Of a DNA stretch of 40,185 nucleotides, positions 8,805-17,447 are shown one piece after another. The stretch spans positions 1-40,185 of the forward strand of contig CAJWTS010000036.1 in assembly GCA_913047795.1 (NCBI GenBank), in the 5' to 3' direction. The stretch comes from an uncultured Verrucomicrobiota bacterium. GTDB lineage: Bacteria > Verrucomicrobiota > Kiritimatiellia > CAJWTS01. Numbering within the stretch: the first letter of the stretch is position 1; each line of letters starts with the position of its first letter. The position numbers and the translations under genes are program-made. The notes beneath the pieces are model-generated. The model saw only the letters and a program-made list of their open reading frames with translations, had not been told where the DNA came from and did not search any database.

Positions 8805-10064
8805 ATGAAAGAATCCATTCCGCTTGAACTTGCCCCCAGCTTCGGGTTTGGCGACCGCATGGGCCTCGCCACGCCAGGGCATCTCGCCGCCATGCGGGAT
8901 CATGGGGGCAACATACAACCGATCTACGCACAACAATCGATTCGCGAAATGGCGCGCACAGGCCGATCACCTGACGCCGTTATGCAGGCGGCCCGGGACG
9001 CGCTTGTCGACGCCGACTTCCAATCGGACTGGGGCTCTGACGCGGATCACCTGAAAACCCCCGAGGACGTGAACGTAACCGCCGCAGCCGGATTCGTCTT
9101 CTTCACGATCGATCCGTCCGACCACGTCGTCACCGACGCGGACGATTACACACCGGCGCAACTCGAGCTCCGCTATCAGGAGGCCCCCCACCCGGTCCCC
9201 TGGATCGACCGGTACCACGGTGAGACCATACGCATTGGGGATGACGTCGTGATCGAATTCGATCACCTGTCGGTCACGCGCGCCGCGGTCAAGTACGGAC
9301 GCGCGATCGAGCACGCGCTCGCCATGGCACAGCATATCGATTCCGTCATGACCGGCATGCGCAAGGCGTACGAGATCGAACTCAGCGTCGACGAAACGCC
9401 GCAGCCGACAACACTGGCCGAGCACTACATCATCGCCGACCAATGTATGCGCGCCGACATGAAGCTCGTCAGCCTGGCGCCGCGCTACATCGGCGACTTC
9501 GAGAAAGGAATCGATTACAAGGGCTCGACATCCGACTTCGAGGCGTCACTGGCGCAGCACGCCGCGATTGCCCGGCATCTTGGGCCCTACAAGCTCAGCC
9601 TCCACTCCGGTTCCGACAAACTCTCCATCTACGAGCCATTCGCCCGCATCACGCAGGGCATGTTCCACGTCAAGACCGCCGGCACAAGCTACCTCGAGGC
9701 ACTGCGCGTCGTCGCGCGCGAGAACGCCGTCGCGTTTCGCGACATCGTCAACTTCTCGCGGGAACGCTTCGACGAAGACCGCGCGACGTATCACATTTCC
9801 GCCACGCTCGATGCCGTCGCGCCGCCGGCCGACATCGCGGACAACGGCGATATCGAACGCCTTTACCTCGACGAAGATGACGGGCGGCAAGTCTTGCACG
9901 TGACGTTCGGCTCGGTCCTGACCCACGACCTGCATGGAAAGACGGTGCGTGACACGCTGATTGCGCATCCGCAGACGCATGGCGACGTCCTCGCATCGCA
10001 TCTCGGGAAGCATCTTGCGGAACTCAACCGTGGCCTGTGCGATGGAAGTACTCATACAGCCTGA
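8805..10064 (+). CDS. uxaE: Tagaturonate/fructuronate epimerase (UxaE family)
   Basis: This 419-residue protein matches the UxaE family, which interconverts D-tagaturonate and D-fructuronate so that galacturonate can enter the glucuronate branch. Recognisable elements are the N-terminal PSFGFGDRMGLATPGH, the central LVSLAPRYIGDFEKGIDY, and the C-terminal LSLHSGSDKLSIYEPF followed by FHVKTAGTSYLEALR. The His and acidic residues in these blocks probably bind the metal (inference). The start is supported by AAGGAAAG just upstream. It overlaps nagB by 23 bp, so the two are translationally coupled. No uxaB, uxuA or kdgK is in the window, so the rest of the uronate pathway must be elsewhere. Alternative: another sugar-acid epimerase of the same fold. 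Confidence 0.8.
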   Translation: MKESIPLELAPSFGFGDRMGLATPGHLAAMRDHGGNIQPIYAQQSIREMARTGRSPDAVMQAARDALVDADFQSDWGSDADHLKTPEDVNVTAAAGFVFFTIDPSDHVVTDADDYTPAQLELRYQEAPHPVPWIDRYHGETIRIGDDVVIEFDHLSVTRAAVKYGRAIEHALAMAQHIDSVMTGMRKAYEIELSVDETPQPTTLAEHYIIADQCMRADMKLVSLAPRYIGDFEKGIDYKGSTSDFEASLAQHAAIARHLGPYKLSLHSGSDKLSIYEPFARITQGMFHVKTAGTSYLEALRVVARENAVAFRDIVNFSRERFDEDRATYHISATLDAVAPPADIADNGDIERLYLDEDDGRQVLHVTFGSVLTHDLHGKTVRDTLIAHPQTHGDVLASHLGKHLAELNRGLCDGSTHTA

Positions 10065-10833
10065 CGAAACCGCCGCGGACGAACTTGTCGCGCGATTGAT
10101 GATGGATACCGTGCGCCGCCACCCGCGTGCCGTCCTGGGCCTGGCGACGGGACGCACGATGGAGCCTGTTTACAAGGCCATGGTCGAAGCGCATGCGCAG
10201 GGCGAGGTCGACTTCGCCGCCTGCTCGACCTTCAACCTGGACGAATACATCGGCCTCACTCCGGATCATCCGGCATCGTACCGGACCTTCATGAACCAGA
10301 ACCTGTTCGATCATGTCAACATCCCGATCGAGCGAACGCGCCTTCCGAACGGCGTGGCGGATGATATCGATCGAGAATGCGTTGCGTACGAGGCAGCAAT
10401 CGTGGCCGCCGGGGGAATCGATCTACAGCTGCTTGGCATCGGGCACGACGGGCACATCGGGTTCAATGAGCCGTTGTCCTCGTTGGGCTCGCGAACCCGC
10501 AGCAAGGCCCTGACTCCCGACACGATCGCGCGAAACGCTTTTGCGTTCGCCAACGAGGCGGAGGTCCCGCACCGCGCAATCACGATGGGCGTCGGCACGA
10601 TACTTGATTCGCGCTGGTGCCTGATGCTGGTCAAGGGCGCATCGAAGGCCGCGATCCTGGCGAAAGCCGTCGAAGGTCCGGTCACGTCGATGGTCACCGC
10701 GTCGGCCCTGCAACTGCATCCACGCTGTACAATCGTCGTCGACGAAGCCGCCGCCACCGAACTGGATGGATGCGACTACTACCGCTGGATCTGGGAGAAC
10801 GAGCCCGAGTGGGCACCCTATCGAAGCGGGTAG
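10042..10833 (+). CDS. nagB: Glucosamine-6-phosphate deaminase
   Basis: NagB converts glucosamine-6-phosphate to fructose-6-phosphate and ammonia. Active-site residues line up with E. coli NagB: Asp67 in NLDEYIGL (general base), and Asp136, His138 and Glu143 in GIGHDGHIGFNEP. The phosphate loop LGLATGRTMEPVYKA is present. With the ATG at 10042 the protein has 263 residues (266 in E. coli); a GTG at 10030 is an alternative. It starts inside the 3' end of uxaE, 23 bp before that gene stops, and no free-standing ribosome binding site is clear, so coupled translation is likely. Pairing an amino-sugar deaminase with a uronate epimerase suggests degradation of a mixed polysaccharide such as glycosaminoglycan or pectin/chitin debris (inference). 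Confidence 0.93.
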   Translation: MEVLIQPDETAADELVARLMMDTVRRHPRAVLGLATGRTMEPVYKAMVEAHAQGEVDFAACSTFNLDEYIGLTPDHPASYRTFMNQNLFDHVNIPIERTRLPNGVADDIDRECVAYEAAIVAAGGIDLQLLGIGHDGHIGFNEPLSSLGSRTRSKALTPDTIARNAFAFANEAEVPHRAITMGVGTILDSRWCLMLVKGASKAAILAKAVEGPVTSMVTASALQLHPRCTIVVDEAAATELDGCDYYRWIWENEPEWAPYRSG

Positions 10834-10843
10834 CGTCCCGGCA

Positions 10844-12370
10844 TCACGGCGCGCGCTGCTCCAACAACTTCACGTTCGCGCGCGCCGGGGCATATCCCGG
10901 ATCGTGCTCCAGCGCCGTCTCATAGCAGCGCCGGGCCTTTTCGTGTTCGCCGCGACGCAGGTGGACGTTGCCGAGGCCGGTCCAGCTCCCCGGATCGCGC
11001 GCACGAAGCGCCAGCGCACGGCGATAGGCGCGCGCGGCCGCATCGAGCTTGCCCGCGCGCTGCTGTACGCCGGCCAGGTCGGCATATCCCTTGGCATAGC
11101 GCGGGTTCATCCCGGTCAGGCGCCGGAAGTGGTACGCGGCCGCCTTGTAACGTTTCGTGCGAACCGCATCGATGCCGAGAATGTTGTGTGCGACGACGCT
11201 GTGCGGATTCACGGTCAGCGTATGCTCGAACAGGGTCCGGTCGTCGCGCCAGCGCTGCAGCTGACGGGCGCTTAGCGTACCCAGAACCATGAGCACGCCG
11301 ACGGCAACGGCGATCGTACGGGGCCCGCCCCTCAGCCAGCTCGCGACGGCAAAAGCGGGTCCGAGCATCGCGAGATAGACATAACGGTCGGCGACCGTCG
11401 ACCAGTCCTGGAATGCGAAGGGGATGAGGCCGAGCACCGGGAGCGTCCAGGCCAGGAAAAGCCCGGTGGCGGCGAATGCCGTGCGATCGCGCTTCACCGC
11501 AAGCGCCATCACGAGCACCGTCGGCGCAATCCAGGTGGCATAGATCCACCACGCGCCAAACGCGGCACGCGGCGACCGGCCATAATCCGGCGCCAGCCCG
11601 AGCGGCCACACCAGCTTGTACATATAGAATGCGATCGCGTCGGTCGCGACCAGGGGACGGGCCCACAAGGGCGGCGGATGCACGACCGACTGCGCCTGGG
11701 TCGTAATCGCGATGAAGCCGCCCGCCAGGAGGAGCCAGAACCCGGCACGCAGCGCCAGGCGCGGCGCCGACCGGTCCCCGTATCGCTCCAGCACGATCAG
11801 CATGAGCGGAATGGCAATCGCGGCGGGTTTGGACAACAGCGCCGCGACGTAAAACAAACTGGCGACGATGTACGCGCCACGGAACCCACGCGTGACGAGG
11901 GCCAGGAGCCCGAAGAACGCGCAGAGCAAGCCGCGCTGCTCGGTCACCCATGCAACCGACTCCACCTGCATGGGGTGGACGGCGAACAACAGGGCGCCAA
12001 GCACGGCGCACCAGCCGCGCCGATCCACGCCGCGCAACAGAAGGTAAACAAGCAGCGCACACAACGCGTGCAACAGCACGCTGGTCGCGTGAAAAACGGC
12101 AGGGTGAAACGGGTTGCCGGTTACCCGTTGAGATACCCAGCTCTCCAGGGCGTACGCCGTATAGGCCATCGGCGCGTATAGGCCGAGATACGGCCGCAAC
12201 CAGATCCGCGCCAGGTCCGGCCCCGCCTCGGTCACCAGCAGCGCATTGCGCGTCACGTTCTTGTCGTCGTCCCAGGACAGGAACTCGTGATTCAGCGCCA
12301 CGCCGAAAACGGCCCCGACCGCAGCCAGGATCACGATCAGCTGACAGGCCGTTCGAAGAGAACCCTTCAT
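10844..12370 (-). CDS. TMTC-like multi-pass membrane protein with C-terminal TPR repeats
   Basis: This 508-residue protein has about ten membrane segments across residues 8-380, then a soluble region with about three tetratricopeptide repeats (about 400-505; the clearest read AYADLAGVQQRAGKLDAAAR-like and GLGNVHLRRGEHEKARRCYE). An early luminal WDDDKN motif and HPMQVESVAWVTEQRGLLCA are typical of the GT-C-fold proteins related to eukaryotic TMTC O-mannosyltransferases, common in planctomycetes, verrucomicrobia and deltaproteobacteria. It may transfer sugars from a lipid carrier to exported proteins (inference). The ATG at 12370 begins just before the first membrane segment. A longer frame to 12538 would overlap the nadA start. 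It converges on nagB with a 10-bp gap and is divergent from nadA. Confidence 0.72.
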   Translation of the reverse strand: MKGSLRTACQLIVILAAVGAVFGVALNHEFLSWDDDKNVTRNALLVTEAGPDLARIWLRPYLGLYAPMAYTAYALESWVSQRVTGNPFHPAVFHATSVLLHALCALLVYLLLRGVDRRGWCAVLGALLFAVHPMQVESVAWVTEQRGLLCAFFGLLALVTRGFRGAYIVASLFYVAALLSKPAAIAIPLMLIVLERYGDRSAPRLALRAGFWLLLAGGFIAITTQAQSVVHPPPLWARPLVATDAIAFYMYKLVWPLGLAPDYGRSPRAAFGAWWIYATWIAPTVLVMALAVKRDRTAFAATGLFLAWTLPVLGLIPFAFQDWSTVADRYVYLAMLGPAFAVASWLRGGPRTIAVAVGVLMVLGTLSARQLQRWRDDRTLFEHTLTVNPHSVVAHNILGIDAVRTKRYKAAAYHFRRLTGMNPRYAKGYADLAGVQQRAGKLDAAARAYRRALALRARDPGSWTGLGNVHLRRGEHEKARRCYETALEHDPGYAPARANVKLLEQRAP

Positions 12371-12377
12371 GCGCGCC

Positions 12378-12405
12378 TTTATACCGTAATCCGCCACGGG
12401 GGCAA
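12378..12405 (-). promoter_or_regulatory. Candidate sigma70 promoter of the TPR membrane protein
   Basis: On the minus strand TTGCCC (12400-12405) and TATAAA (12378-12383) are 16 bp apart. Transcription would start only a few bases before the ATG at 12370, implying a very short or leaderless mRNA. The AAAGG overlapping the -10 box is the alternative reading as a ribosome binding site. Confidence 0.35.
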
Positions 12406-12425
12406 GATCCCCGGGGTCATTTCGC

Positions 12426-12454
12426 TTGAGCCCGCAGAATACCGGTCGTAGAAT
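12426..12454 (+). promoter_or_regulatory. Candidate sigma70 promoter of nadA
   Basis: TTGAGC (12426-12431, 4 of 6 consensus) and TAGAAT (12449-12454, 5 of 6) have the ideal 17-bp spacer. The predicted start near 12461 leaves about 12 bases before the ATG at 12474, or 24 before an in-frame ATG at 12486. That makes the downstream ATG a real alternative start. No NadR/NiaR-type operator is recognisable. Confidence 0.5.
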
Positions 12455-12473
12455 ATGAAAACTCGGACCACCA

Positions 12474-13502
12474 ATGACCGCCACGATGACACCCGAAACG
12501 CTCTTCGACACGCTCAAGGACGTGCGCCTGGGAGGCACGACCTGTCTCTATCCAATCGATAAATGTGCGGAACTGACGCCCCTGATCAACGACATCAACC
12601 GGCTCAAGAAAGAAAAGAACGCCGTCATCCTGGTGCATTCATACGTGAGCCCCGAGATCGTCTACGGCGTCGCGGATTTCGTGGGAGACTCCTACGGCCT
12701 GGCAAAGGATGCGATGTCGACCGACGCCGATGTGATCGTCTTCGTGGCGGTCAAGTTCATGGGCGAGACCGCCAAGATCCTCAATCCCGATAAAGAAGTG
12801 CTCATCCCGAGCGAGTTAAACGGTTGCACGCTGGCCGATTCGCTCAGCGGAGACGATGTGCGCCGGCTGCGCGAAGAGCATCCGAACCACACCTTCGTGT
12901 GTTACATCAATACCACCGCCGACGTGAAGGCCGAGTGCGATGTCTGTGTCACCTCCTCGAACGTGAACGACATCATTCAAAAAATTCCAAACGACAAGAT
13001 CTACTTCCTGCCCGACAAGCTGATGGGCCGCAACCTGATCGAGGAAATGAAACGGCGCGGCGTCGACAAAGAGATCAAGCTCTGGCACGGCACCTGTTAC
13101 GTGCATGAGGAATACGATCCGGACACGGTGCAGTATCTGCGCGATGCGCATCCGGGCCTGCAGGTCCTCAGTCATCCCGAGTGCAGCCCGGGCGTGCTGC
13201 ACCTTTCCGATTACGTCGGCAGCACCTCACAACTGCTCAACTACATGCAGGAGAACGCTCCGGAAACCGTGTTGATGTTGACCGAATGCGGCATCACGTC
13301 GCGGCTGCAGGTCGAAATGCCGCACATCAAGTTCGTCGGATCGTGCAGCATGTGCCGCTACATGAAGTCCAATACGCTCGAGGACATCCGTCGCGTATTG
13401 GATGCGCCGCGCGAACAGGACACCATTCGCATCGACGAAGAAACACGGCGGCGCGCACTGACCTGCATCGAAGCGATGTTCGAGTACGTCGAAGGTCGTT
13501 GA
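12474..13502 (+). CDS. nadA: Quinolinate synthase
   Basis: NadA condenses iminoaspartate with dihydroxyacetone phosphate to quinolinate, the NAD precursor, on a [4Fe-4S] cluster that is open at one iron. Family motifs are HSYVSPEIVYGVADFVGDSY, ELNGCTLAD, CYINTTADVKAECDVCVTSS, WHGTCYVHEEYDP and SHPECSPGV. Cluster ligands are probably Cys118, Cys237 and one of Cys291/Cys294 in GSCSMCRYMK. At 342 residues it is close to E. coli NadA (347). The start at 12474 has no good ribosome binding site; ATG 12486 would remove four residues only. nadB and nadC are not in the window. It is followed by exonuclease III after 38 bp on the same strand, possibly co-transcribed. Confidence 0.95.
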   Translation: MTATMTPETLFDTLKDVRLGGTTCLYPIDKCAELTPLINDINRLKKEKNAVILVHSYVSPEIVYGVADFVGDSYGLAKDAMSTDADVIVFVAVKFMGETAKILNPDKEVLIPSELNGCTLADSLSGDDVRRLREEHPNHTFVCYINTTADVKAECDVCVTSSNVNDIIQKIPNDKIYFLPDKLMGRNLIEEMKRRGVDKEIKLWHGTCYVHEEYDPDTVQYLRDAHPGLQVLSHPECSPGVLHLSDYVGSTSQLLNYMQENAPETVLMLTECGITSRLQVEMPHIKFVGSCSMCRYMKSNTLEDIRRVLDAPREQDTIRIDEETRRRALTCIEAMFEYVEGR

Positions 13503-13540
13503 TCCACGGCCGCCACCCCCCTTTTTTTGAAAGGAACACG

Positions 13541-14302
13541 ATGAAAACGATTGTGACATGGAATGTGAACGGGATTCGCGCGGCGGTTGGTCACGGCATG
13601 CTGGATTGGCTCGAAAAATGCCAGCCGGATATCCTCTGCCTGCAGGAGACCAAGGCGCATCCGGATCAACTCGATGAAGAGATCCTGAGCCCGAACGGGT
13701 ACACCACGCACTGGGTCTCCGCCGAAAAGAAGGGCTACAGCGGCACCGCAGCGTTCGTGAAAAAGGAACCGGTTTCGATTTCGATACTGGGCAAGAAGAA
13801 GTTCGACAGCGAGGGCCGGGTCCAGATTCTCGAATACAAGGCGTTCACCATCGTGAACGCCTATTTTCCGAACAGTCAGGAAGCCGGCAAGCGACTGGAC
13901 TACAAGATCGATTTCTGCAACGCACTGCTGCGCGAGTGCGAGCGGCGGCGTAAAGCCGGGGAGAACCTGATCATTTGTGGCGATTACAACATCGCGCACA
14001 AGGAGATCGACCTGAAAAACCCCAAGACGAACCAGAAAAACCCGGGCTTTCTGCCGGAGGAACGCGCCTGGATGGACAAATTCGTCAAGAAGGGATACGT
14101 CGATACGTTCCGCATGTTCAACCAGGAACCGGAACAGTACACGTGGTGGTCATACCGCTTCAAAGCCCGTGAACGGAACATCGGCTGGCGGATCGACCTG
14201 CACGCGGTGAACGAAGCCTTCAAGGACAAGGTCAAGAGCGTGGAGATCCTGGACGACGTCACGGGCTCGGATCATTGCCCGGTTCTGTTGCGGTTGAAAT
14301 AA
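13541..14302 (+). CDS. xth: Exodeoxyribonuclease III (AP endonuclease)
   Basis: This 253-residue EEP-family enzyme cleaves 5' to abasic sites and trims 3' blocking groups in base excision repair, acting after MutM and Nth. Motifs in order are TWNVNGIRAAV (Asn7 region), LCLQETKAH (catalytic Glu), a GYSGTAAFVKKE element, GDYNIAHKEID, and C-terminal GSDHCPV (catalytic Asp-His). The ATG at 13541 has AAGGAA upstream and starts the fold directly; the frame is open further upstream but that part overlaps nadA and has no family character. The usual substrate-loop block reads WRIDLHAVNEA rather than the common WRIDYFLVS. A C6T7 homopolymer lies at 13515-13527, between nadA and this gene. It is convergent with ccsA. 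Confidence 0.94.
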   Translation: MKTIVTWNVNGIRAAVGHGMLDWLEKCQPDILCLQETKAHPDQLDEEILSPNGYTTHWVSAEKKGYSGTAAFVKKEPVSISILGKKKFDSEGRVQILEYKAFTIVNAYFPNSQEAGKRLDYKIDFCNALLRECERRRKAGENLIICGDYNIAHKEIDLKNPKTNQKNPGFLPEERAWMDKFVKKGYVDTFRMFNQEPEQYTWWSYRFKARERNIGWRIDLHAVNEAFKDKVKSVEILDDVTGSDHCPVLLRLK

Positions 14303-14361
14303 CGCCGACCAGAAGTACCGCGGCGGCTTCGAGCAGCAAGCTGTCGCTCGCCACAGCGCGC

Positions 14362-16296
14362 TTATGCCATCCGCCGCCGCGCGAGGGGCACCGTGATCGC
14401 CATGAAGATCGTCTCCGCAACAAAGAAGACCAACATGCCCACGGCCGTTCCGGACGTGAACCCGTAGGAGTGCAGGCCGACCCCGAGCAGGTTGATTCCG
14501 AACCAGGCCAATACGACCATGAAAATGCCGATGATCGTTCCGGCAGCAAGGCCGATCTCCCGCACCATGCCGGACAACCGCGCGTGAAAGAGTAACGCGC
14601 ACCACAAAACAATCATCAACGCACCGTTTTCCTTCGGGTCCCATCCCCAGAAGCGACCCCATGACTGGTCGGCCCAGATGCCGCCCAGGATCGTTCCCAC
14701 CGCCGAGAAGATCAGCCCGAACGCAAGCATGCCGAACATGGCCTGGTAGGTTCCACGCAGCCGCGCGCGGTCCTTCTTTCCGAACAGCGCCTGCAGGATA
14801 TAGATGTGGCCGACGACCCCGGCCGCGCAACAGCCTGCGTACCCGATCGTGATCGTGACCACGTGTGTGGCCAGCCAAAAATTCGAATCAAGCACGGCGA
14901 CCAGGACACCCATCGTGTCGCCCTCGGTGGCAAACTTCCCGGATAACATCAAGAGCGCGAATCCGGCCAGCGAAGCCAGCAGGGCACCGACCGATCGTCG
15001 GCCGAAGCGCATCAGCGCCACTCCGAGAAGAACACAAATCCAACTCACGAACAGGAACGTGGCATAGAGATTGGTCACCGGTGGTCGGCCCATGATCAGC
15101 ATGCGCGAGAGAAGGCCCGTGGTATGGAACGCAAGGCCAACCGCGATCAGGATCGTAGCCGCGAAGAGACATCGTCGCTCCCAGAAAGCCAGCGAGGCCA
15201 GGCTGACCAGAAACGCGAGGGCGTACCAGAACTTCGCGTACAAAAACGGGTTGGCGCGATTGTAGAGCAACTCGAGCGACGGGTAGCGCGTCTCGAAACC
15301 CGGGCCGGCACGCAGACTCGTCCGTTTCCTGAAATCGCGAACGGCGCGGTCGAATTCCAGCTGCCTCCCGCTGCGATACGCGTGCCGCATCGCCTCGAGA
15401 AGATTCAGCTCATCGATAATGCCCGGATCGCCGCCAATATGCAGCGTCGCCTGCCAGGGCGACATCCAATCGGCGGCTTCTTCATTGCCGTATGGGATCA
15501 CTTCGAACGGAAGGTTCTGTCCATGCGATGCCTGCCGACGCGAGTACAGATTGGCCACGAGTTGAAAGACATCGCGCTCGATGCCGGCCAGGTTATCCAT
15601 CCCGGATTGATGATCGGCCGGAAAATGCGAGCGAATCGCGTCAATGTGCCTCAGCATCTGAAGCGCGCTAAGGGGATTCCCGCCGGTCTCGATCCCCAGC
15701 GTGGCGAGTGTCTCTTCCGACGCCGCAAAGTCCCGATGCGGATCCGCGAAGAGGTACGTGCTCATCATGTGACTGAAACTGACCATATTGTTGTAGGTGC
15801 GGAAAAACTCCTTTTCAAACGGGGTCCGCTCTTTGTCGTCGATTCCGGCAATGCGCTGGACCATCACCAGGTTGTTCTCCTGCGAGTATCCTTGTGCAAG
15901 CTCGCGGAAGCCATAGCGTCGATGGTCGTCGCGCTCGACGCCGACGGCGTCGGCGATTTCCGGGTTGTCGATCCGGATGAACCGATCGTCGAGCACGGAC
16001 TCCGGATCGAAGATCGCGCGCGCGAGCCAGGCGAGCGCTGATTCCTTGCCATGCCGCTGCCGGCCGGAGAGCTGTAGCAGGTTGATACGCGCATAGCTGT
16101 CGAGCGGCATCTTGCGGCCATTGGCCAGCACCGTGATACGTGCAAACTCCTTGAGCGAAAGACCCCGCTCCTCAGCGCCGTGCCCGGGCGTGGCCGTCGC
16201 AACGAACAGTGCGCAACACGCAACCGCCGGCCACGCAAACGATCCAAACAGGCCGCGACGTAGCGCCCGTGGTTTCCCGTGGCCCATCCGGCTCAT
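14362..16296 (-). CDS. ccsA: Cytochrome c biogenesis protein CcsA with long N-terminal periplasmic domain
   Basis: This 644-residue membrane protein carries the haem-handling tryptophan motif WGRFWGWDPKEN in the C-terminal half, within about eight membrane segments (about residues 365-640). That is the CcsA core of System II, which moves haem across the membrane and attaches it to apocytochromes. The first 360 residues hold a signal-like segment (about 15-40, ending ATPGHGAE) and a soluble domain with no recognised motif. Extended CcsA proteins of this kind are typical of Bacteroidetes and PVC bacteria. Its start overlaps the resB stop by 4 bp (ATGA), so translation is coupled. Last gene of the operon that begins at 18210; convergent with xth. 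Confidence 0.9.
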   Translation of the reverse strand: MSRMGHGKPRALRRGLFGSFAWPAVACCALFVATATPGHGAEERGLSLKEFARITVLANGRKMPLDSYARINLLQLSGRQRHGKESALAWLARAIFDPESVLDDRFIRIDNPEIADAVGVERDDHRRYGFRELAQGYSQENNLVMVQRIAGIDDKERTPFEKEFFRTYNNMVSFSHMMSTYLFADPHRDFAASEETLATLGIETGGNPLSALQMLRHIDAIRSHFPADHQSGMDNLAGIERDVFQLVANLYSRRQASHGQNLPFEVIPYGNEEAADWMSPWQATLHIGGDPGIIDELNLLEAMRHAYRSGRQLEFDRAVRDFRKRTSLRAGPGFETRYPSLELLYNRANPFLYAKFWYALAFLVSLASLAFWERRCLFAATILIAVGLAFHTTGLLSRMLIMGRPPVTNLYATFLFVSWICVLLGVALMRFGRRSVGALLASLAGFALLMLSGKFATEGDTMGVLVAVLDSNFWLATHVVTITIGYAGCCAAGVVGHIYILQALFGKKDRARLRGTYQAMFGMLAFGLIFSAVGTILGGIWADQSWGRFWGWDPKENGALMIVLWCALLFHARLSGMVREIGLAAGTIIGIFMVVLAWFGINLLGVGLHSYGFTSGTAVGMLVFFVAETIFMAITVPLARRRMA

Positions 16297-17429
16297 GCCA
16301 TCCTCGCCTGTCGGCGCCGCGACTGCACCAGCATCACAACAAAATGGACGATCAACCCCAGGCAGGTGGTCGAGCTGGCGATGTACGGCAGCCAGCGACC
16401 CGGGTTTTCGACAACAGCGAAGATCGATCCCTGTTCATCGGGCGTGAACGACGACTGAAAGAACGTGAAGTCGGCGTAGCGCAACGGATGGTTCATCCAG
16501 ATCACGACCTCACGCGTCGCGTCAGCATGTCTTACCTCTACCCGACTCTTGAAACTCTTCGGTATCGCCGTGCCGCTGTGAACCTTGCGCTCGAAGTCCA
16601 ACAGCTTGAGGCTGAAGGGAAGCTCATATCGCTTGCGGCGCAGGGCCATGAAATATGTCTCGTCGCCGATTTCAAGCGTGAGCGGTACCTGTTCAGCAGC
16701 GTAGAGCAGCACGCGCTGCGGGTCGCCGCCCGGTGATAGAATCCGGAAAATCCCGCCGGGAACGTCCTCTTCCGGACTCGTGTGGCGCTTCTGTTTCGTG
16801 AGGCGCGTGATCCCGGCGGCGTTGCGTGGCGCATCCGCCGAGCGCGGTCCCATGTCGGCGCGGCAATGATCGTAGTAGGTCTCGACATCCACGGTGCAGT
16901 TCGGATCGGAAAGGCGCCACGATCGCCCCTCTTTCAGGCCGGCGACGGCAACGACATCGCGTTGCACGGTCGACGCGTCCAGCGAATGCTCCTGCCAGAT
17001 CGAAAGCTCCCACTCGTTGTAGTCGCTACTGACGTTCGCGTGACCGCCTTCAAACAGCCGCACCGACGAATGCTGCGAGGAATGGAACGTGATGAAAGCG
17101 GCCAGGAAAAAGGACAGGACACCGACATGGGTCATCAGGATCCCGATGTTGGACCATCGGTACTTGAGCTTCAGGATCGTCGCACCGAGCAGGCTGATGC
17201 TGAAGACCCACATCACCAGGCGCGCGCCCGGCAGTGGGATAAACCCGCCGGCCAGGAAGTACCACGAGTAGAAAAACCGCTGTTGCGACGCGTAGAGCCC
17301 GTAGTCCGTCTGGTAGATCGTGCCCCAGAACACGATCACCATCAAACAGGCCAGGCAAACGACCGTTACGCGCAATGACGTGATGGCGCGAACGAGCTTC
17401 AACTTTGCAAAGGATTCGAGCCTGGACAA
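16293..17429 (-). CDS. resB: Cytochrome c biogenesis protein ResB (Ccs1/CcsB)
   Basis: This 378-residue protein is the ResB/Ccs1 partner of CcsA in System II. It has three N-terminal membrane segments (about residues 18-35, 65-85 and 92-112), a large extracytoplasmic domain (about 115-340) and one C-terminal membrane segment (about 348-370). That is the usual ResB layout; in the family, ResB shields apocytochrome thiols and accepts haem with CcsA. Motifs include SLRVTVVCLACLMVIVFWGT near the start and MNHPLRYADFTFFQSSF before the last segment, which matches the ResB 'NxPLxYxGxxxYQ' consensus. It follows the lipoprotein gene after 18 bp and overlaps ccsA by 4 bp. At 378 residues it is on the short side for ResB. 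Confidence 0.88.
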   Translation of the reverse strand: MSRLESFAKLKLVRAITSLRVTVVCLACLMVIVFWGTIYQTDYGLYASQQRFFYSWYFLAGGFIPLPGARLVMWVFSISLLGATILKLKYRWSNIGILMTHVGVLSFFLAAFITFHSSQHSSVRLFEGGHANVSSDYNEWELSIWQEHSLDASTVQRDVVAVAGLKEGRSWRLSDPNCTVDVETYYDHCRADMGPRSADAPRNAAGITRLTKQKRHTSPEEDVPGGIFRILSPGGDPQRVLLYAAEQVPLTLEIGDETYFMALRRKRYELPFSLKLLDFERKVHSGTAIPKSFKSRVEVRHADATREVVIWMNHPLRYADFTFFQSSFTPDEQGSIFAVVENPGRWLPYIASSTTCLGLIVHFVVMLVQSRRRQARMA

Positions 17430-17447
17430 TTTATCCCTCCGCGCGGG

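Noticed and set aside
13515..13527. C6T7 run after nadA as a terminator
   Set aside because: No stem-loop precedes it, and it is followed at once by the xth ribosome binding site.
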